Under the pieces are notes generated by a model. It did no database searches and was not told where the DNA came from. It saw only the letters and a list, made by a program, of their open reading frames with translations. Position numbers and translations under genes: made by a program. A stretch of DNA of 13,918 nt from Prevotellaceae bacterium UBA1786 (GTDB lineage: Bacteria; Bacteroidota; Bacteroidia; Bacteroidales; Bacteroidaceae): NCBI GenBank assembly GCA_002314525.1, contig DCGE01000227.1, forward strand, positions 1-13,918, in the 5' to 3' direction. Positions 7,672 through 13,918 of this stretch are shown in pieces (within the stretch, counting starts at the first letter, position 1; the number at the start of each line of letters is the position of its first letter).

Positions 7672-7743
7672 GCTTCCATAGTTCAATGGATAGAACAAAT
7701 CTCTCCTAAAGATTAGATCCGAGTTCGATTCTCGGTGGAAGTA
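7672..7743 (+). tRNA. tRNA-Arg, anticodon CCT (decodes AGG)
   Basis: 72 nt folding into a full cloverleaf. The acceptor stem is GCTTCCA with TGGAAGT (first pair G-U) and discriminator A at 7743. The D arm is GTTC/GAAC with loop AATGGATA. The anticodon stem AATCT/AGATT carries loop CTCCTAA, giving anticodon CCT. The variable loop is AGAT, and the T arm is CCGAG/CTCGG with loop TTCGATT. CCA is not encoded, as is common in this phylum. It begins 45 bp after the symporter stop codon and ends 66 bp before the GH3 start. TAGTTATG at 7656-7663 is one base off the -7 consensus and may be its promoter. No terminator-like hairpin follows. Confidence 0.96.
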
Positions 7744-7809
7744 CAACAATTGAGCCATTTTCTGGCAATCAAAATCACCTTTTATCTGAAAACCGTATTA
7801 TTGTTTTCT

Positions 7810-10011
7810 ATGAAAAAAATTCTCGTTATTTCAGCATTCTTATTATCGGGTTTTGCATCTATAAATTGCAACGCTCAGATATATCTTGATCCTAATGCTC
7901 CTATTGAGGAACGCGTAAAGGACGCGCTCTCGCGTATGACAGTCCACGAAAAGGTCATGATAACCCATGCACAGAGCAAGTTCACTTCGGCAGGAGTTCC
8001 ACGTCTCGGAATTCGTCAGCTCAATATGTCGGACGGTCCTCACGGAGCACGCGAGGAAATTGAATACAATTCATGGAATCCAGCACATTGGACCAACGAC
8101 AGCATCGTGGCTTTCCCTTCGCTTACCTGTCTGGCTGCTACATGGAATCTCGATATGAGCCGTATCTACGGCAATGCCGTCAGTGAGGAATTTGCTTTCC
8201 GGGGAAAGGATGTGATGTTGGGACCTGGAGTCAATATCAACCGTATGCCTCTCAATGGCCGAAACTTTGAATATATGGGTGAAGACCCTTACCTTGCAGG
8301 TGAGATGGTGGTACCTTATATCCAAGCGGCACAGAAGAACGGAATCGCCACCTGTTTGAAGCACTATTTTCTCAACAATCAGGAAACCTGGCGTTCAGGA
8401 GTCAATGTGAACGTAAGCGAACGAGCAGTTGAAGAAATATATCTTCCGGCATTCGAAGCGGCTGTGAAGAGAGGCGGATCATGGAGCATAATGGGTTCAT
8501 ACAACAAATGGCTGAACCACTTCTGTTGTGAGAATGACTCCTCACTCAATGGCATCCTTAAAAAAAGATGGGGCTTTGACGGAGCCGTAGTAAGCGACTG
8601 GGGTGGTACTCACTCCACGGATGAGGCTGTATTCGGTGGACTTGACATCGAAATGGGCACATACACAAATGGTAAGACTACAGACAAGTCATTGGGTTAC
8701 AACACATATTTCCTTGCAGATCGTTTTGAAAAGATGGTCAATGAAGGGAAGGTACCTATGAGCATCCTTGACGACAAGGCTTCCCGAGTGCTCAGAACCA
8801 TCTTCCGCACCTCGATGAATCCCAAGAAGGCTATCGGCAACATTTGTTCGGAGGCGCATTACGATGCCTGCCGTCAGATCGGTGAGGAAGGTGTCGTACT
8901 ACTCAAAAACGACAAAGCCATCCTTCCGCTTCAAGCAGATAGATACAACAAGATTCTTGTCGTAGGTGACAATGCAACTCGCAATATGAGCTATGGAGGA
9001 GGTTCGTCGGAACTGAAGACAAAGTTCGATATAAGTCCGCTTGAAGGTCTCCAGAAAGTATATGGTGACAAGATAGTCCATGTTCAGGGCTATGCAGCAG
9101 GACGTTCTATGTATGGTAGGGTTGATGCTCTCAATGCCGAGGAACAGACACGTCTGAAGGCTGAGGCACTTGAGGCCGCAAAAGGTGCTGACCTTATCAT
9201 CTTCATCGGTGGAATGAACAAGAACCACCGTCAGGACTGTGAGGACGGCGACCGTGAGAACTACAACCTCAGCTATGGCCAGGATGAACTCATCTCCGAA
9301 CTCTCGAAGATCCAAAAGAACATAATCGTAGTCACCTTCTCAGGCAACCCATTTGCCACTCCTTGGATCAAGGAAGTGAAAGCAATGCTCCAATGCTGGT
9401 ATCTGGGCAGTATGAGCGGTGAGACTCTTGCGAACGTCATCAGCGGCAAGGTCAACCCAAGTGGCAAACTCCCTGTCACCTTCGCAAAGCGTCAGGAAGA
9501 CTATCCATGTTTCCAGTATGGAGCAGAAGGTTATCCGGGCATAGAGAAAAACCGTTTCGAACATGAAGTATATTATAAGGAAGGTATTTATGTAGGCTAT
9601 CGTTATTTTAACACCAATAAGGTAGAACCACAGTTCCCATTCGGATTCGGACTCAGCTACACAACCTTCAAGTACGGAAAAGCATCTGTTACACCTAATA
9701 CTGATAATACCTGGACCGTTACCGTACCTGTGACTAACACCGGTAAGGTTCAAGGAAAGGAAATCGTGGAACTGTTTATTTCTGACGTTGAGTGCAGTGT
9801 TGACCGACCTGCCAAAGAACTAAAAGGTTTTTGCAAACTCTCCCTCAGTCCGGGCGAGACAAAGACAGCAACGTTCACAATTACAAAACGTGACCTCAGT
9901 TTCTTCGACGAGACAACTCATGCATGGAAGACAGAACCTGGAACTTTCATAGCCCACGTTGCTGCAAGCGAGACCGATGTTCGTTCGACTGTAAAGTTTG
10001 AATACAGATGA
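7810..10011 (+). CDS. Exported glycoside hydrolase family 3 enzyme, beta-glucosidase type
   Basis: 733 residues from the ATG at 7810. An open frame continues upstream into the tRNA gene, but the signal peptide starts here: MKKILV, a hydrophobic core, and cleavage probably after CNA (20-22). No lipobox, so it is expected to be a soluble periplasmic protein. Domain order: GH3 N-terminal barrel (about 30-340) with SDGPHG (74-79), GRNFEYMGEDPYL (150-162), LKHY (183-186), and SDWGG (262-266) containing the nucleophile Asp263; GH3 C-terminal domain (about 360-560) with CEDGDREN (477-484), where Glu478 is the likely acid/base; then a fibronectin III-like domain (about 640-725). The DGPHG motif is that of GH3 beta-glucosidases; GH3 beta-xylosidases usually have an E-x-LHG-type motif there. 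So a beta-glucosidase-like activity on gluco-oligosaccharides is favoured despite the nearby xylan genes. The stop codon overlaps the next ATG. Confidence 0.92.
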   Translation: MKKILVISAFLLSGFASINCNAQIYLDPNAPIEERVKDALSRMTVHEKVMITHAQSKFTSAGVPRLGIRQLNMSDGPHGAREEIEYNSWNPAHWTNDSIVAFPSLTCLAATWNLDMSRIYGNAVSEEFAFRGKDVMLGPGVNINRMPLNGRNFEYMGEDPYLAGEMVVPYIQAAQKNGIATCLKHYFLNNQETWRSGVNVNVSERAVEEIYLPAFEAAVKRGGSWSIMGSYNKWLNHFCCENDSSLNGILKKRWGFDGAVVSDWGGTHSTDEAVFGGLDIEMGTYTNGKTTDKSLGYNTYFLADRFEKMVNEGKVPMSILDDKASRVLRTIFRTSMNPKKAIGNICSEAHYDACRQIGEEGVVLLKNDKAILPLQADRYNKILVVGDNATRNMSYGGGSSELKTKFDISPLEGLQKVYGDKIVHVQGYAAGRSMYGRVDALNAEEQTRLKAEALEAAKGADLIIFIGGMNKNHRQDCEDGDRENYNLSYGQDELISELSKIQKNIIVVTFSGNPFATPWIKEVKAMLQCWYLGSMSGETLANVISGKVNPSGKLPVTFAKRQEDYPCFQYGAEGYPGIEKNRFEHEVYYKEGIYVGYRYFNTNKVEPQFPFGFGLSYTTFKYGKASVTPNTDNTWTVTVPVTNTGKVQGKEIVELFISDVECSVDRPAKELKGFCKLSLSPGETKTATFTITKRDLSFFDETTHAWKTEPGTFIAHVAASETDVRSTVKFEYR

Positions 10012-10526
10012 TCACAAGGGAGGATCTGTTTGGTTCGTACAGCGAAGGGGAAGCATCGGCTATTTATGAGAGGGTCAAGGCTGAGGGAAACCTTGCCGAC
10101 TTCTGTCTCAGGTTCTTGTATGATGAAAATTATCAGGTTTCGAGGAATGCTCTGTGGGGGCTGACAAAGGCAAATGACAAAGAGTCAAAGCAGTTACAAC
10201 CCTTGCTTACCGAACTGACTGAATTGGCTTTGAATACCGACAATTCCTCCATCAGAAGACTATCGCTGACTCTGCTCCTGCGTCTTGAAATCCATGAAGA
10301 GGATCTGCGCACTGACTTTCTGGACTTCTGTTTTGAGCATATGGTGGCTATAGAGGAGTTCCCCGGAATCCAGACCAACTGCATGAAACTTGCTTTCAGG
10401 ATGTGCAAGTTCTATCCTGAACTTCAGGACGAACTGAAACGAACCATAGAAGGAATGGAAATTGAGTACTACAAACCGGCAGTACGAAGTCTGAGAACGA
10501 AGATTCTATCTGGCAAATTCATATAA
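10008..10526 (+). CDS. HEAT-like helical-repeat protein of unknown function
   Basis: 172 residues with no signal peptide or membrane segment, so cytoplasmic. Almost wholly helical, with paired amphipathic helices resembling HEAT repeats; segments such as DENYQVSRNALWGLTKAND (39-57) and SSIRRLSLTLLLRLEI (80-95) have the A-helix/B-helix pattern with Asp/Arg at the turns. Such repeats usually serve as protein-binding surfaces. I do not recognise a named family and assign no function. The ATG overlaps the GH3 stop codon (ATGA at 10008-10011), so it is translationally coupled to an exported hydrolase, although the two products should end up in different compartments. The next gene follows after 4 bases. 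Confidence 0.75.
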   Translation: MITREDLFGSYSEGEASAIYERVKAEGNLADFCLRFLYDENYQVSRNALWGLTKANDKESKQLQPLLTELTELALNTDNSSIRRLSLTLLLRLEIHEEDLRTDFLDFCFEHMVAIEEFPGIQTNCMKLAFRMCKFYPELQDELKRTIEGMEIEYYKPAVRSLRTKILSGKFI

Positions 10527-10530
10527 ATGC

Positions 10531-11025
10531 ATGATGATCGGCCAGATACAAGTATATGAAAGGCTGAAGGAACTGGGTATTGAGTTCACTTATACAGAAC
10601 ATCCGGCAGCTCCAACTATTGAGATCGGAAGACAGTACTGGGCTGATCTTCCCGGTACACACTGTAAGAACCTCTTCTTCAGGAACCATAAAGGCAACAG
10701 ACATTATCTGGTGATCTTCCAGTGTGATCAGAGCCTCGCCATCCATGACCTTGAACACCTATTGCATCAAGGCAAACTGAGTTTTGCCTCCGAACAACGG
10801 ATGGAGCGCTATCTCGGTCTCAAACCTGGAAGTGTCTCACCATTCGGTCTGGTAAACGACGAGGACCATCACGTATATGTTTTCGTTGATGAGAACCTCA
10901 AGAACTACTCTCATCTGTCTTTTCATCCCAATGATAACCATGCATCACTGAACATCAGAACGGAAGACTTCATCCGTTATATGGACTCTTCCGGAAATGG
11001 ATGGGAATGGATTAAATTATATTAG
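10531..11025 (+). CDS. YbaK/ProX-type aminoacyl-tRNA editing-domain protein
   Basis: 164 residues, a free-standing YbaK/aminoacyl-tRNA-synthetase-associated domain closest by motif to the PrdX/ProXp-ala group. These proteins hydrolyse mischarged tRNA (for example Ala-tRNA-Pro) in trans. Visible family features are the early YTEHPAAPTIE segment (21-31), KNLFFRNHKG (46-55) with the conserved Lys, a central strand HYLVIFQ (58-64), and GSVSPFGLVND (96-106) forming the substrate-pocket loop. Start is at 10531 or the adjacent ATG at 10534; the 4-base gap to the preceding gene places it in the same transcript as GH3. The link to a glycosidase gene is probably organisational rather than functional. 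The precise tRNA substrate cannot be decided from sequence. Confidence 0.85.
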   Translation: MMIGQIQVYERLKELGIEFTYTEHPAAPTIEIGRQYWADLPGTHCKNLFFRNHKGNRHYLVIFQCDQSLAIHDLEHLLHQGKLSFASEQRMERYLGLKPGSVSPFGLVNDEDHHVYVFVDENLKNYSHLSFHPNDNHASLNIRTEDFIRYMDSSGNGWEWIKLY

Positions 11026-11058
11026 AATCCACAATTTATAGGTGGTACAATACAATGT

Positions 11059-11092
11059 TTCAAAATAGATAGAAAATGTTACATATTTTGAA
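11059..11092. promoter_or_regulatory. Candidate operator: 9-bp inverted repeat upstream of xynD
   Basis: TTCAAAATA (11059-11067) and TATTTTGAA (11084-11092) are perfect inverted copies separated by 16 bp, so the arm centres lie 25 bp apart. A hexamer AATGTT also occurs twice directly (11054-11059 and 11075-11080), 21 bp apart, about two helical turns. The element ends 22 bp before the -7 box, the usual place for an activator. The long A/T-rich loop and absence of a U-tract argue against a terminator. A XynR-like hybrid two-component regulator is the natural candidate ligand; no such gene is in the window. Confidence 0.5.
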
Positions 11093-11094
11093 TG

Positions 11095-11122
11095 CTTGTA
11101 TTTGTATTTTTTGCTAAATTTG
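11095..11122 (+). promoter_or_regulatory. Predicted promoter for the xynDAB operon
   Basis: TAAATTTG (11115-11122) matches the -7 consensus TAnnTTTG exactly. The best -33 candidates are CTTG at 11095-11098 (16-bp spacing) or TTTG at 11087-11090 (24-bp spacing, inside the inverted repeat); neither is at the ideal 19-21 bp, which fits a promoter that needs an activator. Transcription would begin near 11129, leaving a leader of about 80 nt before the ATG at 11209. Confidence 0.6.
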
Positions 11123-11136
11123 CAAGTGATAATTAC

Positions 11137-11156
11137 AACAGGACAAAAAACCTGTT
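11137..11156 (+). other. Stem-loop in the xynD leader
   Basis: AACAGG (11137-11142) and CCTGTT (11151-11156) form a perfect 6-bp stem around an A-rich 8-nt loop, about 8 nt after the predicted transcription start. It is followed by TATATG rather than a U-run, so it is not a convincing terminator. A role in mRNA stability or regulation is possible but not shown. Confidence 0.35.
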
Positions 11157-11208
11157 TATATGCCCCTATGGTTTGATAGAATAACAACTTAATTAAAGCA
11201 TAAATATT

Positions 11209-12612
11209 ATGGCAAATGAAAATGCACAGGAAGCAAAAGGCTTCTACAAATTAAGCTGGTTTCAGAGAATCGGCTTCGGTTCAGGCGACCTAGCTCAGAA
11301 CCTTATTTTCCAGACAGTAGCAACCTTCTTGATGCTGTATCTCACTACAGTATTGGGTATTGATCCGAAATTCGTCGGTGGACTGATTCTTGCAGTCCGA
11401 CTCCTCGACTGTTTCTGGAGTCCTATCGTCGGAAGATATATTGACAACCGCAACCCGAAATTAGGTAAGTATCGTACATACCTTCTTTATGGTGGTATTC
11501 CTCTCACAGTAGCCGCATGTTTGCTGATGCTTCCAGCAGCAGCTTCATGGACTATGACATGGAGGATCGTCTATGCTACCGTCAGCTACACTGTTCTCAG
11601 CATGATCTATTCAGTCGTAAACATTCCTTACGGCTCAATCATGGCCAGTATGACCCGCGACAACGACGAGGTACTCATCCTTACATCAACCCGTATGGTA
11701 TGTGCCAACATCGGTCAGATTGTCGTTCAGGCAGGTTTCCCTATCGGACTTGCAATGATTATCGGTGAAGCAGTCGACTGGAATCAGGCCGTGTTTATGG
11801 CTATCGGTACAATTCCTGCATTTATTATCCTGCCTCTGTTGCCAGTACTGAAGAAGATGTTCGGTAAGAAGGGTCTTTACTACCTGTTGCTGTCGATAGG
11901 TTTCGTAGGATTCACGATACTGTTCTGCATTGGCAAGTTCGGAGATGTAGAGAGTAGCAACACAATAGTTCAGATAGCAAAGGTCATGACGGGTGTAGGA
12001 CTGCTTGTAGGTTCTATGATGTGGGCTCTTGTTCCTGAGGTTATTACAGATGCTGAATACCGTACAGGCAACAGACCTGCTGCTACTGTAAACGCACTTG
12101 CCGGTGTAGCTTTCAAGGCTGGTTTCTCATTGGCAGGTTTCATCACCCCTTGGGTTATGGGATTGATAGGTTTCAATTTGGCAAGTGAAGAGTCAGCACT
12201 ACCTACCAAAGACCCTAATGCATGGTTTATGGTAATGTGCATCTTTGCAATCATAGGTTTTGCCCTGCTTACATTCTGCTTCTTTGGCAGCAAGGAAAAT
12301 ATCACTACCACACCTGAGAAGCCAGTTACATATGGTGAAATGTGGCAGGAGTTCAAGGCGAACAAGAGCCTCCAGCTTGTGCTTAGCGTGTTTATCGTGG
12401 TGTTCTTGGCATCATTCATCAGTGCACCGGTAAATGCCTACTATACACACTTGGCAAATTACAGCCCAATAGTTCAGAACGCAATCCTGTGGTTCACCAC
12501 AATCATCCCTGCACTCCTTCTTATTGTAGTTGGCTATCTTATCTACAAGTATCCACTTACTGACGAGAAGCTCAACGAGATGAACAAGGCCATTGAGGAA
12601 CGTGCAAAATAA
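11209..12612 (+). CDS. xynD: GPH-family (MelB-like) sugar:cation symporter, probable xylo-oligosaccharide importer with rearranged helix order
   Basis: 467 residues with 12 predicted membrane helices and no signal peptide. The N-terminal half is ordinary for glycoside-pentoside-hexuronide symporters: GSGDLAQN (24-31), RLLDCFWSPIVGRYIDN (64-80) with the helix-2 Asp67 of the cation site, KLGKYR (84-89) and NIPYGS (138-143). After helix 5 the order looks shuffled. The helix 8/9 loop KKMFGKKG (215-222) and the helix 10/11 signature EVITDAEYRTGNRP (277-290) with Lys303 come next. Only then follow the helix 6/7-type block with the central-loop sequence GSKEN (360-364) and FKANKSL (382-388), and finally the helix-12 ending KYPLTDEKL (447-455). 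Likely role: cation-driven uptake of xylo-oligosaccharides across the inner membrane. It lies 15 bp before the GH10 gene. The symbol rests on the gene order xynD-xynA-xynB known in P. bryantii. Confidence 0.88.
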   Translation: MANENAQEAKGFYKLSWFQRIGFGSGDLAQNLIFQTVATFLMLYLTTVLGIDPKFVGGLILAVRLLDCFWSPIVGRYIDNRNPKLGKYRTYLLYGGIPLTVAACLLMLPAAASWTMTWRIVYATVSYTVLSMIYSVVNIPYGSIMASMTRDNDEVLILTSTRMVCANIGQIVVQAGFPIGLAMIIGEAVDWNQAVFMAIGTIPAFIILPLLPVLKKMFGKKGLYYLLLSIGFVGFTILFCIGKFGDVESSNTIVQIAKVMTGVGLLVGSMMWALVPEVITDAEYRTGNRPAATVNALAGVAFKAGFSLAGFITPWVMGLIGFNLASEESALPTKDPNAWFMVMCIFAIIGFALLTFCFFGSKENITTTPEKPVTYGEMWQEFKANKSLQLVLSVFIVVFLASFISAPVNAYYTHLANYSPIVQNAILWFTTIIPALLLIVVGYLIYKYPLTDEKLNEMNKAIEERAK

Positions 12613-12627
12613 TAAGAATCAGTCAGA

Positions 12628-13737
12628 ATGAAACGAAGATTGATTATCTTAGGTGTGATGCTGATGGCAGGCAGTTCGTTGGCAATGGCTCAGACCACAC
12701 TCAGAGAGGCTTTTGATGGTAAGTTCCTTATCGGAGCTGCCATCAACACCCGTCAGGTGGCAAGCAAGGACAAGAAGATCCAGAGCCTCATCAAGAATCA
12801 GTTCAGTGCACTGGTTCCTGAGAACTGCATGAAACCTGAGGAAATCCATCCAAAGAAGGACCTATGGGATTTCAGAGATGCAGATGCTCTCGTGAAACTT
12901 GCCAAGAAGAACAAGCAGGCCATCACAGGTCATTGCTTAGTATGGCACTCACAAGTTCCATATTGGTTCTTCAAGGACGACATGGCTCAACCTGTCACCA
13001 AAGAGGAACTCATAGCCCGCATGAAGGAACACATCACAACCGTCGTTTCCCGCTACAAAGGCAAGATATTAGGTTGGGATGTTGTAAATGAGGCTATCAT
13101 GGAAGATGGAAGTCTACGCAGGTCTCAGTTCTACAACACTATTGGCCCAGAGTTCATCCGTCTTGCCTTCCAGTTTGCCCATGAAGCAGATCCTGATGCC
13201 GAACTCTACTACAATGACTACGGTATGGATAATCCGGCAAAGAGAAAGGCTGTGGTGGAACTTATCCGCGACTTGAAAGCTCATGGATGTAGGATTGACG
13301 GTATTGGAATGCAGTCACATGTCTCGTTCGACTCTAATCTGGATGCATACGAAGAGAGTATCAAAGCTTATTCGGCAGAAGGTATGAAGGTGATGATAAC
13401 TGAATTGGATCTCAGTGTATTGCCTTGGCCAAGAGGCAACTACGGTGCATCAGTCGAGACAAACTTCGAATATCAGAAAGCCATGAACCCTTACACTGAC
13501 GGACTTCCGGCTGAGAAAGCCCAGGAACAGACAGAATTCTTCAAGAAGTTGTTTGGCCTGTACCTGAAATACAAGGATGTCATCTCCCGTGTGACATTCT
13601 GGGGACTTACCGATGGTGACAGTTGGAAGAATGGCTGGCCTATGGCTGGCCGTACAGACTATCCACTTGCCTTCGACCGCAACTACGAACCAAAACCTTT
13701 CGTAGAGGCAATCTGTAAGGAAGCAATGAAATATTAA
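12628..13737 (+). CDS. xynA: Exported GH10 endo-1,4-beta-xylanase
   Basis: 369 residues: a signal peptide (1-21, cleavage probably after AMA) and a single GH10 (beta/alpha)8 barrel from about 24 to 365, without carbohydrate-binding modules. Catalytic residues are visible: acid/base Glu155 in WDVVNEA (150-156) and nucleophile Glu259 in ITELD (257-261). Supporting motifs are the substrate-site Asn/Lys in PENCMKP (64-70), WHSQVP (106-111), YYNDYG (194-199) and FWGLTDGDSW (324-333). It cleaves internal beta-1,4 bonds in xylan or large xylo-oligosaccharides by the retaining mechanism. With a type I signal peptide and no lipobox it is expected in the periplasm or secreted. It sits between the symporter (15-bp gap) and GH43 (28-bp gap), so it is co-transcribed with both. 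Length and neighbours fit P. bryantii XynA. Confidence 0.95.
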   Translation: MKRRLIILGVMLMAGSSLAMAQTTLREAFDGKFLIGAAINTRQVASKDKKIQSLIKNQFSALVPENCMKPEEIHPKKDLWDFRDADALVKLAKKNKQAITGHCLVWHSQVPYWFFKDDMAQPVTKEELIARMKEHITTVVSRYKGKILGWDVVNEAIMEDGSLRRSQFYNTIGPEFIRLAFQFAHEADPDAELYYNDYGMDNPAKRKAVVELIRDLKAHGCRIDGIGMQSHVSFDSNLDAYEESIKAYSAEGMKVMITELDLSVLPWPRGNYGASVETNFEYQKAMNPYTDGLPAEKAQEQTEFFKKLFGLYLKYKDVISRVTFWGLTDGDSWKNGWPMAGRTDYPLAFDRNYEPKPFVEAICKEAMKY

Positions 13738-13765
13738 CCAGTATATAATAAAATAGTAAAAAACT

Positions 13766-13918
13766 ATGGCAACAACAAAAAGATACCTTTTCCCTGCTGA
13801 CTACATGGCCGACCCGTCAGTTCATGTATTCAACGGAAAGATTTACATCTATCCATCCCACGACTGGGAATGTGAGAACGTAGAGAACGACAATGGTGAT
13901 CAGTATGTGATGAAGGAC
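13766..13918 (+). CDS. xynB: GH43 beta-xylosidase/exoxylanase, N-terminal part (runs off the right edge)
   Basis: 51 codons are present and the frame is open to the edge. The protein begins MATTKRYLFPADY without a signal peptide, then shows the first blade of a GH43 five-bladed propeller: MADPSVHVFNGKIYIYPSHD (14-33), where Asp16 is the general base, followed by an acidic loop. The other two catalytic residues lie beyond the window. GH43 enzymes of this type release xylose or arabinose from the ends of xylo-oligosaccharides by inversion. A cytoplasmic location fits the idea that imported oligosaccharides are finished inside the cell. The ATG follows the GH10 stop codon by 28 bp with an A-rich leader. 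The assignment to XynB is by family and gene order. Confidence 0.88.
   Translation, partial: MATTKRYLFPADYMADPSVHVFNGKIYIYPSHDWECENVENDNGDQYVMKD

Noticed and set aside
7672..7743. tRNA-Arg as an integration site of a mobile element
   Set aside because: There is no integrase, no repeat of the tRNA 3' end elsewhere in the window and no change in gene character across it.
7735..7809. Upstream extension of the GH3 reading frame
   Set aside because: It begins inside the tRNA gene and would bury the signal peptide behind 25 residues; the ATG at 7810 gives a normal signal peptide.
11029..11045. Possible terminator after the YbaK-type gene (CCAC with GTGG)
   Set aside because: Only four pairs with a long loop and no U-tract.

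Overview
The window looks like chromosome of a xylan-degrading Bacteroidales bacterium, most likely Prevotella or a relative (Segatella/Xylanibacter). Supporting signs are the promoter boxes of the Bacteroidetes type (TAnnTTTG), start codons with A/T-rich leaders rather than clear Shine-Dalgarno sites, a fused SecDF, and a transporter-GH10-GH43 order that, as I recall it, matches the xynD-xynA-xynB cluster of Prevotella bryantii. Genes are tightly packed; no stretch of more than 300 bases lacks a gene. I see no insertion sequence, phage gene, CRISPR array or defence system.

Left part (1-5813), minus strand. Read in the direction of transcription it holds: a nucleoside kinase (5813-4797); a CoA-transferase of the acetate/succinate type (4690-3191) with its own promoter; exonuclease III; a rhomboid protease; a membrane-anchored endonuclease/exonuclease/phosphatase-family protein; and the start of secDF, which runs off the left edge. 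CoA-transferase and exonuclease III are 1 base apart, and the next two junctions are 4-base ATGA overlaps, so these four genes are almost certainly one operon. secDF has its own probable promoter and a GC-rich hairpin at the predicted 5' end of its mRNA.

Middle (5813-7743). A 100-bp divergent intergenic region separates the nucleoside kinase from a plus-strand Na/phosphate symporter-family protein with a PhoU-like tail. A tRNA-Arg(CCT) gene follows it.

Right part (7810-13918), plus strand. A secreted GH3 enzyme of the beta-glucosidase type is translationally coupled to a HEAT-like protein, followed by a YbaK/ProX-type editing-domain protein. After a 183-bp regulatory region comes a xylan-oligosaccharide operon: GPH-family symporter (xynD), exported GH10 endoxylanase (xynA), and the start of a GH43 enzyme without signal peptide (xynB). 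The likely working order is: GH10 cuts xylan fragments outside the inner membrane, the symporter imports the products, and GH43 finishes them in the cytoplasm.

Most interesting observations: (1) the transporter appears internally rearranged: blocks resembling GPH helices 8-11 come before blocks resembling helices 6-7, which would still keep membrane topology; (2) a perfect 9-bp inverted repeat sits just upstream of the xynD promoter, a good candidate binding site for a XynR-like activator; (3) the nucleoside kinase lacks the long N-terminal TGS-type region of its Bacteroides relatives.
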